A stretch of 64,000 nucleotides of DNA from Gautieria morchelliformis (GCA_015179125.1 WHVA01000164.1:148886-212885); one strand, 5' to 3'; positions 52,081-63,124 are shown, counted from the first letter of the stretch. Program-made: numbers and translations. The notes: generated by a model not told the origin, from the letters alone.

Positions 52081-52800
52081 CTGCCGTTCGAGCTGTTTGT
52101 GAAGACAGGTGATGTGAGTGGCACCGTCTTGTCACAGGAGGATATCTACTTTGCAGCTTGCTGATTGAATCGTTCAAGGACGCGAGAACCTGGCTACCCC
52201 AGCTGTCGGAGCTTGTGAACTTGGGCCTGAAGGTGCTCATCTGGGTGCATTGTGTCCTTGTCGACATCCTACATCCTGCACTTAAACCTAGCATCTCTGC
52301 TTCGACAGGCTGGTGACGCGGACATCAAGTGCGTCGTCTTTTCTTTGCCATAGCATCTCATATGAATCTGCCCTTCCCCCAGCTGCAACTGGATCGGTGG
52401 ACGCACTTCCTGCGCAAGGGAAGGACAAGGAGTGTGACACGCGGTCGTACTCGATGATGGACTGGTATGGCAACCAAATGTTGCACAACACGCCATTCAC
52501 GAACTTCACCATCGAGGGCAGTCCCATCGCGGCGGTGCAGAACGTCGATAATTTCTCCTTCACACGTGCATCCTTACACTCTTATCATATCCCTTCCTTG
52601 TTGCGGAGTAGACGTGCCTTAACTCTACCTGCTTTACAGCCGAGTCTACCAGTCTGGCCATGTGGTGGTGAGTACATTTCGAATATGCAAGGTCGCATTG
52701 CCGTACTGTGGGTCGTCTATGTGCAGCATGCACTCCAGTCACAGGTCACGTTTGAGATCTTCAAGCAGGTTATTGCGAAGGAACAACTCCACTCGGTTTG
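52081..52800 (+). pseudogene. Serine carboxypeptidase (S10) remnant
   Basis: Pieces in order: ELFVKTG and LPQLSELVNLGLKVLIW, an intron from 52245, a 20-nt exon (52309-52328) AGDADIN with the catalytic Asp motif GDAD, an intron to 52382, CNWIGG, then after a frame change MDWYGNQMLHNTP, FTNFTIEGSPIAAVQN and VDNFSFTR, and a trace of the SGHxV active-site His region near 52655. This order matches the C-terminal third of fungal S10 carboxypeptidases (secreted or vacuolar exopeptidases). The nucleophile Ser region is not present and the frame is broken between CNWIGG and MDWYGN. Confidence 0.65.
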
Positions 52801-53747
52801 ATTATAGCAACAAGGATGTAGTGGAAGGGCGCCATACCATACATGTTACTCTGGTGTTGGTCCCAGGCCACGGCGTCCAAGCTCGCGGATGTCCTTCCCC
52901 ATCGATTTTCAGATACTAAAAAACATGCAAGTATGTGAATAAGGAAAAAGTGTGATCGCCGCCCTCTTCACACAGCTGTCATAATCCCACTCGTATGTTG
53001 AAGGACAAGGTTTTTTTAAAAAATATCTGGATTTTATAAAATTGGATTTAAAAGTATCTTTTGAGAATCTAACGGTTTTATTTTAGACACAATCAAAAAA
53101 TAATATTTTAACATTGTGGCATGCGAGCCGAGTGGTCATGCGGTGGGGCAAATGTGAGTGCAACTGGGAGTCGTGGTGATACGTGCATACAAGTTTTCCC
53201 CAAGTGATTTGAATTAATCGCCGACCCAATTGAATTCCAACTCCTTTCCTCCCACCATGATCACGGCCAAAGGAAAACAACGGACAACCTATAACACTTA
53301 TCCTCATCAATTTTTCGATCATGACCACATGCAATGAGGTTACATTGGAGAGTGCCAGGAAGAGTATATCGTGATGTGTTCTCGTGATTGCCACTCAACA
53401 CCGTATCAAAAAGCTCTTCTTACATGCAAATGATATCGCGAGGTTGGATAGAAACGCAGTGGTTCAGAGGGTGCCTCCTGGTAAGGTGCTCTTTGATTGA
53501 AAATAACATGCATATATACTCACTAATATTACTGCTATATGTCCCTCTGCTGCTCTCGTTCTTGCACTCAACTTTCGCTCTTGCACTCAGGGTCTTGCTC
53601 TCGCAACATGTCCCCTCAGCTGCCCGTTCTCCCAATAGACCGCTCCCACCCTCGCTCTCATGATATGTCCCCTCGGCTGCCCTCGCTCTTGCAATGCTCC
53701 CGCTCTTGCTCTCATGTGGAGGTTGCGAGGGGTGAGTGTGTGGGGGC
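52801..53747. other. No recognisable gene
   Basis: Includes an AT-rich stretch (52990-53115) and a pyrimidine-rich stretch with imperfect repeats of ATGTCCCCTCRGCTGCC and GCTCTTGCAMTC (53535-53720). The sequence ends at the target site of gypsy I. Confidence 0.45.
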
Positions 53748-54156
53748 TGTGAGTGCAACACTAATGACGAAGCCACAACCAAAGATACTCAAGGAGATAA
53801 GAGCCGATACTAGGACAATGACCAACTGTGTAGTGGGTATCCTCAGTTTATAACTCTACCAACGATAGATACATGGGGACTTGCCTGTGTAGTGGGTATC
53901 CTCAGAGATCAAGCTGAGGAAACGCCACCACACGGGCTACAGTCTTATAGCGCTGGCAAGGCTTACATAATAGGGGAGATGGAAACTTGTAGAAGGTTAC
54001 GGAAAGTGACGGAAAGTGACATGTGACGGAAGGTGACAAGTGACAGAATGTGACATGTGACAGAAGGTGATGGAAGGTTATGGAAACTGACGGAAGGTGA
54101 CGGAAACTCATGGAAGGAAATAGAAACTTGTGGAAGGAAACGCGTGAACCCTGACA
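53748..54156 (-). repeat. 3' LTR of gypsy I (409 bp) with expanded GTGACGGAA array
   Basis: Contains a run of diverged 9-10 bp units (GTGACGGAAR, GTGACATGTGACGGAAG) at about 53998-54110, longer than in the other LTR. Confidence 0.93.
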
Positions 54157-54167
54157 TCACCCCCCTC

Positions 54168-54764
54168 TCAATGCTTGTCGTCCCGACAAGCACAGCTGCC
54201 ACCTAGCCCCCAACATCCACCGAGACATCGTTTCCAAGTATGCCACAGGCGGGACCACCATCTCTCCTGACCCTTCCCTTCCTGGTAACGCAGGCCAATG
54301 ATGAGCTCAGGGGGATTGGGGTCCATGGGCAAGTGCGGCCCTCGGAACCTTGCTCGACGTATTCGCTCTCCTGCCATGTTACGGAAACGTCGCCCCACCC
54401 AGCCTTCGAAAGTGTAGGGGGTTCCACACGGGGGGGTTCCATCGTTGAGGAAGACAGGGTCACCGATGTAGTACGTGTTCTCTCGTCTGTGTCGGGGTCT
54501 GAGGAATGCGAGTGCAGGGCGAGTGGGCGCCTGACTCTTCGCTGGTGTGAGGTCCTCAGAGCTGACGGACCACTTTGAAGACCATGCGACGTCGAGATCA
54601 CGGCAGTCAAGCGTCCTTTGTAGCTTGGCTTCACTGGCTGCTCTGGATGACGAGAAGCCGGAGAAGTGCAGGAGGGTGGGATCGACACGTGACATGTTTG
54701 GCAGGTCGGAGAGGTTTTGGGTGAAGCTGGGGAGGGCAACAAGCTCAATGGCGGGTGAGGACAT
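54168..54764 (-). CDS. Gypsy I extra ORF between chromodomain and 3' LTR
   Basis: An open sense-strand frame of 198 codons from ATG 54764 (MSSPAIELVALPSF), ending at 54168 just before the polypurine tract. It has a Ser-rich N-terminus, a central part RRENTYYIGDPVFLNDGTPP and YTFEGWVGRRFRNMAGERIR, and a basic Trp/Cys-rich end (RWWSRLWHTWKRCLGGCW, SCACRDDKH). I recognise no domain. Its place corresponds to env in retroviruses and to the extra genes of gypsy A and J, but it has no signal peptide or clear membrane segment. It could also be remnant non-coding sequence that happens to be open. Confidence 0.45.
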   Translation of the reverse strand: MSSPAIELVALPSFTQNLSDLPNMSRVDPTLLHFSGFSSSRAASEAKLQRTLDCRDLDVAWSSKWSVSSEDLTPAKSQAPTRPALAFLRPRHRRENTYYIGDPVFLNDGTPPCGTPYTFEGWVGRRFRNMAGERIRRARFRGPHLPMDPNPPELIIGLRYQEGKGQERWWSRLWHTWKRCLGGCWGLGGSCACRDDKH

Positions 54765-54870
54765 GGTTGATGGATGTGGTGGGGTCGATGCAGTGGAAGT
54801 GAGCGGTCACAGGTGGGGAGGGGATATATAGCTTATTGGAATGAATTGGTTAGGCGGAGGCCGATATCGC

Positions 54871-55333
54871 TTATCTTTGGGGTCCTGGACCCTTGACATT
54901 ATGAGTAGAAGCCCTGCCTGCTGTCCAGTTGAAGAGAGTTTGCCTGGAAGGTTCTGTGAAGTTCTGAAATCTCTGGAAAGGGAGGGACATGTATGTGGCT
55001 GCTGAGATACGCTGAGGTGCCTCTGGGTTCTGCCGGTGAAATTCCTTAATGAGTCGCTTTGCCCCAGAGACATCTTTTGCTGGTAGCCAGAGATCGTCGG
55101 CAGCTCCATAGCCCTTCCAGCGCACGAGATACTCCAACCTTCCACGGAACATCCTGCTGTCTAGAATCCTTTCAACTTCATATTCTTCGGCTCCATCCCG
55201 TATGACAGGGGGGGGTGGGTGGAGGGGCATGACGTTCAAGAATTGGTTCATCTTCATATGGCCGAAGCAGGACGACAGAGAACACTGGATGTGTGCGACC
55301 AAAGGATGCAGGAAGATTTAGACCATAGGCATT
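54871..55333 (-). pseudogene. Gypsy I integrase end and chromodomain
   Basis: After TGA at 55334-55336 the frame continues NAYGLNLPASFGRTHPVF and LLRPYEDEPIL, then shifts at a C-run near 55205 into EEYEVERILDSRMFRGRLEY, LVRWKGYGAADDLWLPAKDV and LIKEFHRQNPEAPQ, a chromodomain. It targets integration to chromatin in intact elements. Confidence 0.88.
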
Positions 55334-58300
55334 TCATGAGACCACCTTATTAACCGTGTAGGGACCTAGCCACTTGTGGTCTAGCTTCTTCATTGGGCGA
55401 GTGGTTGTGATGTTTTGTGCATTGAGCCAGACCTTGTCACCAAGCTTATAAACTGGGGCTGCTTTATGGTGCACGTCATAGAAGCGTGCCATGTCCTCTG
55501 CTGCCTTGGACAGGGCTGAACGAGCTTCTCTCGTGGCCGCTTCCCTCCGTGTTGTGAACTCATCCAGGGCCTCGAGTCGAGTTTCCCGGACTGGTTCCAG
55601 TCCCAGCCTTGGATGTTGGCCACTGTCCAACATGAAGGGTGTAGTCTGGGTTGAGGCATGGATTCGGTTGTTATAGGCAAACTCGGCCAAGGATATCCAT
55701 TCGAACCAATCATCCTGACGCTGGTTGATGAATAGTCGAAGGTATTGCTCAATCTCCTGATTAACCCTTTCAGTCTGTCCATCAGTTTGGGGGTGATAAG
55801 CAGTAGAGGCAGCGACTTTGACACCAAGAAGTTTGTTCAGTTCATGCATGAACTGGGAGATGAACTGTGTGCCTCGATCACTGATGATTTCTTCAGGGAG
55901 CCCATGAAGTTTCCAAACATGATCACGGAAGAGTCGGGCAACTCCCACTGAAGTTACATCTGAAGTGGTGGGAATGACATGTGCACGCTTTGAGAGGCGA
56001 TCGACAACAACAAGGAGAGCATCATAGCCATGACTGGTAGGCAGTTCTACAATCAAGTCAACAGACATAACCTGCCATCTACGGTCTGGGATACGGTTTG
56101 GTAGAAGCTTGCCAATGGGAGAAGCAGGGAAGGTTTTTGTCCGGTTGCACAGGTCACAGGCCTCCACATATTTTGCAATGTAACGTCCCATCCCAGGCCA
56201 CCAGTAACTCCGAGCAACTAGTTCAGTGGTTCTCCAACGACCAGGGTGACCGGTGAGAGGCATGTCATGGTGCGCTTTCACTATGTCATGTCGTAGTTTT
56301 GCATCAAGCGGCACGTACACTTTGTTGTGATAGAGGACAAGCCCATCCTGTTCAGACCACTCTTCTCCTCGCAAATTTCCAGAGGAGCCCAGTTCTTTGA
56401 GAGCCTTGACAACCTTTTCATCCCGGTCTACACAGTTCCTTACTCGATTGAGGAAAGCATCACCTTCACCTGGGACTAACTGCGCACCAGCCTCTGGGGG
56501 ATTCGCCTTGATGTGGAACAAGTCAGGGGTAAGTAAGACTTGATTTTGGTTGTCTTCCTCCCCCCACTTATGATCCACGCGTCGTGAGAGTGCATCAGGC
56601 TTGGCTGAATGACAACCAGGACGATGGATCAGCTCAAAATCAAAGTGAGAGAGGTAGAGTGACCAGCGTGCTTGACGACGGTTCAGGTTTTGTGCAGTGC
56701 GGAAGTAGGTGAGATTCTGATGGTCATTGAGAATCTCAATCTTGTGCTTCGTTCCCTCTAAGATGTGGCACCATTCGTCTAATCCCCGAATCACAGAAAG
56801 AAGCTCCTTGTCATGGATGGCATAGTTGCGTTCAGCATCATTGAGGCTTTTGGAGACAAACCCCACAGGCCGCCATTTGCCATCATCACATAGCTGGGAC
56901 AGTACTGCTCCTGTGGCATAGGCTGAGGCATCTGTTTCAAGACGGAAATGTTTGTCTTGATCAGGGAGGACAAGGATCGGTGTTGAGGTGATGAGGAGTT
57001 TGAGCTTGTCAAAGGACGCTTGCTCTGGGCCATTTGGATCCCAAGACCATTGGGCATCCTGTTTTGTCAACTGGTTGAGGGGCTTTGCAATGTGTGAGAA
57101 GTCTTCCACAAATCTACGGTAGAAGTTGATGAAACCAAGGAATGATTTGACTTCAGTGACGTTACGTGGTATTGGCCAGTCCTGCACCCCTGCAGCCTTG
57201 ACTGGGTCCATGGCAACCTGTCCTTGAGAGAGGATGAGGCCGAGATACTCCACCTCTAGTTGCTCAAATAGGCATTTTTCATGTTTGAGGTACAGGTTGT
57301 TGGCCCGGAGGATTTCAAGGACACGTCGTACAATCCTACGATGTTCTTCAAGCGACTCTGTGAAGATGAGAATGTCGTCCATGAACACCACCACAACCCC
57401 TTCATCGATGAGACTCTTGAAGATGTCATTCATCATCGTCTGGAAGGTTGCTGGGCTGTTCGTGAGTCCAAAGAACATGACTAGAGGTTCATACAGGCCC
57501 CTATTTGTCCGAAAGGCTGCCTTCCACTCATCTCCCTCTTTTATGCGTACATTATTATATCCCCAGCGAATGTCAAGCTTTGTGAAGTATTTAGCCCTTC
57601 CAGCAGCAATCTTATTCATGATGTCTGGAACAAGGGGCAAAGGATAGGCATTCTTGATTGTTATATCATTGAGCTTCCGGTAGTCTTGCACAAATCTAAG
57701 ACTGCCGTCCTTTTTCTTCACAAAGAAGACTGGAGATGCCATAGGTGACTTGGAGGGACAGATACGATGGCTCTTCAGGTTCTCCTCAAGGAAGTTATCC
57801 AGTTCCCTTTGCTCAACCGGTGACATTGGGTAAACCTTTGTGCTGAAGGGTTGTGCACCTGGAGTGAGCTCAATTGCATGGTCCCAGGGCTTTCGAGGAG
57901 GCAGTTGGTCAAATGACTCCTTAGAAAACACATCCTTGAACTCCTGGTATGGTTTAGGGACAAGGTCCTCGAAGGATCTGACTGGTGCAGACTTGCTGGC
58001 CCGTTCAGCAAGCTGTTGGGAGACAGTCCTGCCTGCGCCAATCATTTCAGGACTCTCATTCACAAAGATGACAAAGGTCCTGTCTCCTTCCTCAAGTAGG
58101 GAGCGGGTGTGCTGTATGGGAACCTCCTCTTGATTTACACTCTCTTCTGGAACAGTTTCGACTGTGGGCCCTCTGACAACAGGTCTGCCCCCACATGACT
58201 TGGGACAGCGTGTCATCTTCACATCTCCTGTACGCCAGTCAACTTCTGGGTTGTGTTCAACAAGCCATGTGTGACCAAGAATGATGGCAAGTCGTCCAAG

Positions 58301-58651
58301 GCTCGTGACAGAGAATGTGGCACGTTCCGTATGATCCCCAAAGGTGAAAATGAGGTCGACTTCTTCCTTGATTGAGCCAGCCTCATTTGGGGTACCATCA
58401 ATATTGTAGACGGGGATGGCACGGGGTAGGGGACGGGTCCGAAGCCTGTGTTCCCTCACAAACTCCACATCGATGAACATCCCTGTAGCACCACTGTCAA
58501 GGAGGGAGTCAATTGAAAGTGGATGCCCTGTGTCAACAGAGTGGACCTTGAGAGGTACTTTGGTGCATCGGCAGAGGTCAGCAGTACGGACATATAGAGG
58601 GACTGGAAGGTTTGCATTAGCAACTGGAGCGATGGGTTGGGTTTTCGGCAT
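55334..58651 (-). pseudogene. Gypsy I pol: protease, RT, RNase H, integrase
   Basis: A 1,105-codon open frame from ATG 58651 (MPKTQPIAPVANANL). It contains protease SLLDSGATGMFIDVEF with intact active-site Asp, reverse transcriptase (FFVKKKDGSLRFVQDYRKLN, KYFTKLDIRWGYNN, the catalytic VVVFMDDILIF box), RNase H (FRLETDASAYATGAVLSQL, HDKELLSVIRGLDEW), and integrase with HHCC (HHDMPLTGHPGRWRT, CDLCNRTK) and D,D,E (SVDLIVELP, ISDRGTQFISQF, DGQTERVNQEIEQYL). It ends in GPYTVNKVVS at TGA 55334-55336, one codon before the conserved NAYGLNLP segment. All catalytic residues are present, so loss is limited to the integrase tail and chromodomain. Confidence 0.95.
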
Positions 58652-58782
58652 GGCTGGTTTGGTTTCAGTTCAATCAGGGATAGGAGAAGGATGCATCATA
58701 TCGCCTGTGATCCCTATTGTACATGTTTCAAGAACTGAAAACCGATTCGTCGAGCGGGGCATGTCTTTCACCGCTGACTGGC

Positions 58783-59889
58783 CTAAAAACCCTTTCCTTC
58801 CTCTTGGACAGGGGCTTCCACCTTCTGTTTGCGTTCCTCTATCGCCGCTGCTACAGATTTAGAGACAATTGCTGCAATGTCTGCCTCTGTGAGGTTTGCA
58901 CGGGTTCGTGGCTTGCGAGGTTCAGGACAGTCTGGTGAAATGTGACCAGGTCTCTTACAGTTGTAGAAGGTTCGTGTTTCGGTGCAGCGGCGGGATGAGT
59001 CAATGTCCATAGGTGTCGCGTTACTGGGTGATGCTGTGGCAACAGGAGCCATAGCAGGAGTGTGGAGTGGTCGGGCAGGAGGAGGGCGATTAGGGACATG
59101 AGGTGTCTGTGCCTTCCTGACCTCTAACAGACGGCGATGATTGCGGTCAATCTGACAGGCTGCTTCCTTCCAGGCTTTGAGGTTGGATGGAAGAAAGGGC
59201 TGGGCGTGGATCTTGTCAAGGATACCTGCTGGAAGGCCACGAGCATAGGCATCCTCGAGTGCCTCATCATTAAAGCCTGTCCTGCCTGCAAGGATCTCAA
59301 ATTGAGCCGTGTATTCATCTGCCGACATTCCTGACGCCATCCTAAGGTCATGCAGCTTAGTGCGAGCCGTTCTGGCACGATCTGGGTCACCAAAGGCCTC
59401 CTCCACACGTTTAATAAACCCCTCCAGAGTGGATATAGAGGAGGTGCCATCAATGACAGCCTGTGTCTCGTTGTGTGCCCATATCTCGGCAGAGCCTCCC
59501 GTCATGAAGGAAAGAGCGTATAGGATCTTTGTGCGTTCATCTGGGAAGGATGCTGGCTGGACAGCGATGGACAACTTGATAGACCTGATAAACCCTTCAG
59601 TCTCTGCACGGTCTCCATTGAACTTCTCCGGTTCTGCTGCTTTGATAGAGCAAGTAGATGGAGGGACACTGTGAGGTACTGAGGGCGCAAGGGCTTGAGC
59701 AGCAGCAACAGCAGCGTTGGTGGCAGCATTGGCTAAGTGGTCGTGAACGTTAGCAATCTGATTGTGCAGTTCCTGATTCTGCAGTTGAAGTTGCTGCAGC
59801 TGCTGTGCTTGGCTGGAAAGGAGGCCTCGAAGAAATGGCCCATGGTCACCCAGGGCGTCCCAGTATGCGTCTGGGAGTTGGTCTGTCAT
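58783..59889 (-). CDS. Gypsy I Gag
   Basis: 368 codons from ATG 59889 (MTDQLPDAYWDALGDHG); the frame is open further upstream into the LTR, but this Met begins the Gag-like sequence. Gln-rich coiled coil (LSSQAQQLQQLQLQNQELHN), capsid (AAEPEKFNGDRAETEGFIRS, LSFMTGGSAEIWAHN, MSADEYTAQFEILAGRTGF, YARGLPAGILDKIHAQPF), and a zinc-knuckle region TFYNCKRPGHISPDC in which the first Cys is Phe. It is separated from pol by about 130 bp with stops, so pol is a separate frame here. Confidence 0.9.
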   Translation of the reverse strand: MTDQLPDAYWDALGDHGPFLRGLLSSQAQQLQQLQLQNQELHNQIANVHDHLANAATNAAVAAAQALAPSVPHSVPPSTCSIKAAEPEKFNGDRAETEGFIRSIKLSIAVQPASFPDERTKILYALSFMTGGSAEIWAHNETQAVIDGTSSISTLEGFIKRVEEAFGDPDRARTARTKLHDLRMASGMSADEYTAQFEILAGRTGFNDEALEDAYARGLPAGILDKIHAQPFLPSNLKAWKEAACQIDRNHRRLLEVRKAQTPHVPNRPPPARPLHTPAMAPVATASPSNATPMDIDSSRRCTETRTFYNCKRPGHISPDCPEPRKPRTRANLTEADIAAIVSKSVAAAIEERKQKVEAPVQEEGKGF

Positions 59890-59949
59890 AGGCTGAGATG
59901 AAGGCTGGTTAAGAAAAGTGTGTGGGGTCGTCCTATGAGCTTGATCTTC

Positions 59950-60287
59950 TGTGAGGGCAACACTAATGACGAAGCCACAACCAAAGATACTCAAGGAGAT
60001 AAGAGCCGATACTAAGACAATGACCAACTGTGTAGTGGGTATCCTCAGTTTATAACTCTACCAACGATAGATATATGGGGACTTGCCTGTGTAGTGGGTA
60101 TCCTCAGAGATCAAGCTGAGGAAACGCCACCACACGGGCTACAGTCTTATAGCACTGGCAAGGCTTACATAATAGGGGAGATGGAAACTTGTAGAAGGTG
60201 ACGGAAGGTTATGGAAACTGACGGAAGGTGATGGAAACTCATGGAAGGAAATAGAAACTTGTGGAAGGAAACGCGTGAACCCTGACA
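59950..60287 (-). repeat. 5' LTR of gypsy I (338 bp)
   Basis: Same ends as the 3' LTR with the tandem array reduced to a few units; followed by GGGGC. Confidence 0.93.
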
Positions 60288-60906
60288 GGGGCTGGGCTCT
60301 CCCTAGTATCGGGAACCATGTTACATGCCTCGCTCGCATGCTTACATTCCGATCCTTCCAGCGTACGAAGTCCTGTCAGGCCCCGAGGTGCGCCCATGAG
60401 CATCTCTACTATTCCTTAGCTCAACCTGAACACCGTATTCCTTTTTTTGGACAGAAACACAGCGTTTATGATCCACATGAGGAGGTACGTGTTGCAATTC
60501 GCCCTTCCCATTGTTCTTTGCGCTCCCTTTACTTTACTTTCTCTGTCACTTATCAATTTATACTTTCCCGGATGCGAGCTGACAAATATTACCCTTCCTC
60601 CTCATCAGGAAGGCCTGAGACAGCATGAAGGTGGCCAGCATGCCCCCTTCGACATGTTTTCATCCTTCGGTGGCGGCAGACGTGAGTCCGATTCATTGTT
60701 AATTTATCGTTGTGCACACTCAATATGATAGCCCGCCACAGGCCCACAACGACAAGCAACTTTGAAGTGAGCCTCGAGGATAGGTACAAGGGTGCGGAGA
60801 TCAACGTAGGTTCCATACATGTAAAGATATCTATCTTAAGCCTTAGGTCACAAGAGCACGACAGAACTTGACCAATGTGTGGTATTCTGATGCTACGTAG
60901 TGACAG
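60288..60906. other. No gene seen
   Basis: Flank between gypsy I and gypsy J. No recognisable coding content. Confidence 0.45.
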
Positions 60907-61032
60907 TGTAAGGGTAAGATGCGATGGGGACCGCTAGCCGGTTCCCACGCATAAACTATACAGTGGGTCCCTAAGGGGCCCACTGGGATTATGTAATAAC
61001 TAATGTACATGTAGATACACGGGTTATTTACA
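60907..61032 (-). repeat. Probable 3' LTR of gypsy J (126 bp)
   Basis: TGTAAGGGTAAG...GGTTATTTACA, next to a polypurine tract. It contains a hairpin CAGTGGGTCCCT / AGGGGCCCACTG with one mismatch at about 60960-60984. The outer end is set by the inverted TGTAA/TTACA ends only, because the partner LTR is outside the window; the left flank is GACAG. Confidence 0.6.
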
Positions 61033-61068
61033 CCCTCCCCCTCTACAGATAACTATAGGGGTTAACTA

Positions 61069-63015
61069 CTACTCATAGAGGTCGTCCATGAGGGAGTCCT
61101 CTAGAGTGGCCGATACGATGACGTCGTCGTCGTACGGGGCCAGAGGAGCACGTGACTCATCCGGGGGCACCTCCGTGTCATCGGTGGTGATTGGGTGAGG
61201 CTGGTCGGCCTCACCACTAGCGGCGGTCTCCGCTTGGGTGCTGGGGCCCGTGTCCTTGCGGAGCATGGCCTCAACGGCCAGGTCCTCAGTTTTGGGAGGG
61301 GGCGGAAGCGGGCCAGCTCTCGGTCGAGCTGGGCGTGAGTGAGGGGTCGCTGCACCGTGGCCCTCACGTGGCTGGTCTCGATGACCTTTTGTTGGCCCTC
61401 ACAGGCGGCGGCACTGAATGCCGCGCCGGTGATGCTGCATTGAACATAATGTTCAATGCGCGCCGCTCGCTCGTGAGTGACTCCCGCGTAGCGGGCCAAC
61501 CATCTCACGATCTCCGCGAGTGGGATGTCGGGGCCGGCTCGACCCTCCACAGGGAATGGGCCCGTGATTGAGAGCCGCAGAGTGGTGCTCTGAGGCATCA
61601 GCACTTCCCTGGCGTCGACGAGGCTCGACCATTGGTCTGTCGAGCCGAAGAGGTCGAGTAGCCTCGCCCTGAGCGGTGATGCGACCCCTTTGACCCGGGG
61701 CGCGAGGGCCTTTAACCACATCCAGACGTCCATGTCATCTAGGTTGAAGGTGCCGTCCGCGTTGTCACGGATGGCGGATGGGATCCCTTCAGGGTTGTGT
61801 ATCCAACCCTTCAGGATGGCCGTGATGTACCGCCGCTATCACAGACAATCCCTTTTGGGATTGCAAGCGCGTTGTTCGCGCTCGATGCGTTTGAATATGC
61901 CGATCATCTTGCGCGTACGCGCGAGCTGCGGCGTTTCTTTTGCCCGCGCTATGAGTTCGACGAAGCGTGGGTCGTCGAGCGGGCAGATGTCGTACCATTG
62001 AGTACGACGCTGTTGGGCCTTTCCTACCGGCCGTGGTAGGAGGCCCATCTCAGAGATCGGTGGGTCTCCGAGTGGTATGATCACTCCCTCCCCCGGGTAG
62101 GGAGGGTGAACTGTCCCTGCCGGTGGAGGCAGGGCCACGCCAGGCCGATGTACTGGGCCTCAATCTGTGCTACCCGCCGCTGAAGGGCGGGGTCGTTGAT
62201 GGTGTGCAATGGTGACGCCGCTAGGTAAGCGCTAATTGCGCTTTCCTTCGCAATGGCTAGCCCATTGACAGTGTGGGGGGAGCCGCGCAATTTCTTGCGC
62301 TTTTTCTTTGGCTGTTCTGCCAGCCGCTGTGCCCGTTCGGGGTCGTACGTCTTCCAGACGGATGAGTCGGACTCCCATCCATCTGGGATGCCGTACGCCA
62401 GAGTCAGAAGGTGCGCTCTGCCCTTCCGTCGTTGTCGTTGTCGGGGTCGGCGCCGACAATCGGGACGCTAGCCCCAATGTTGCGCGCGCCGGCAACGGCG
62501 CCATCGCGCGAGGTGAAGATGGCCCGGCCACTGGGTCCGTGGCTGGGTCATGTCGCGGCCTTTTTGAGGCAGCGTGGACTAGGGTAACCTGGAGCTGGGC
62601 TGCGCTCAGCTGTTGCTCCAGTTCCTTGATCCTTGCGCGCTCAGTTGCGAGCGTGTCGTCGCGGTCCTCCACCGCGCGTTCCAGCTCCTTGACCTCCTTT
62701 TTAAGGTCATGGATGTCCCGGAGGGGCTCCTCCCATGCGCACGTGCGATGCCCCGTGGGAGCCATCCCCAGGCTGCATCGACAGCGTCGCCGATGGCCTC
62801 ATCCCGCAATTTGACCTTGCGGGTGCCGGTCGCAGCCCTAAGGTGCGCGGCGTAGTCCGCGCATGTTGAGCAATCATCCAGTGGACGATGGCGAGGGCGT
62901 CCTCCCAGCCCACGATCATCCAGTGCTCCTGGTCTATTGGAGCACGGAGAATGTCTGCGGCCCCTTGTCTTGGGGCCGATGTCCGCGTTGTGGACGTTGA
63001 CGGGTCAACGTCCAT
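61069..63015 (-). pseudogene. Gypsy J extra gene: coiled-coil protein, about 650 codons, decayed
   Basis: Sense-strand sequence between the chromodomain and the 3' LTR reads as one protein if several frameshifts are allowed. Starts MDVDPSTSTTRTSAPRQ, then DQEHWMIVGWEDALAIVHWM, AIGDAVDAAWGWLP, a coiled coil DLKKEVKELERAVEDRDDTL, KRPRHDPATDPVAGPSS, GSPHTVNGLAIAKES, PLDDPRFVELIARAKETPQ, DVWMWLKALAPRVKGVASPL, LPLAEIVRWLARYAGVTHER-like helices, and an acidic end LEDSLMDDLYE at the stop 61069. I recall similar extra ORFs in other Agaricomycete gypsy elements but no assigned function. Longest intact pieces are 62232-62765 and 61101-61733. Confidence 0.6.
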
Positions 63016-63124
63016 CCATCTTTGGAGGCATCATCTTCGTGGGTAGATGATGGTGGTTGCTTCCAAGAAGCAATGCCCCTCGGAAAGATCCGAGGTGAAA
63101 ATTTAACCGCGCGTGGCCGGCGCG

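Larger units (their letters stand above)
53748..60287 (-). mobile_element. Ty3/gypsy chromovirus element I, nearly complete
   Basis: LTRs 53748-54156 and 59950-60287 (TGTGAGKGCAACACTAATG...CCCTGACA) with GGGGC on both flanks (53743-53747 and 60288-60292). On the minus strand: gag, an almost unbroken 1,105-codon pol, chromodomain, a 198-codon extra ORF, a polypurine tract GAGAGGGGGGTGA, 3' LTR. LTR substitutions are few (about five) so the insertion is fairly young, but the LTRs differ in length by 71 bp through a tandem array. Pol has a TGA at 55334-55336 and a frameshift before the chromodomain. Confidence 0.95.

Noticed and set aside
53500..53740. Pyrimidine-rich repeats as a coding region
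   Set aside because: Open frames here come from low-complexity CTC/TTG repeats and match no family.
54203..54748. Overlapping frame (181 codons) in the gypsy I 3' region
   Set aside because: It overlaps the 198-codon frame in another phase, is Ser/Pro/Thr-rich and low in complexity. Only one of the two can be coding and neither is proven; I kept the longer one that ends next to the polypurine tract.
60876..61032. A longer gypsy J LTR starting at TGTGTGGTATTC
   Set aside because: The TGTAAGGG start at 60907 forms better inverted ends with TTATTTACA. Without the partner LTR neither can be proven.
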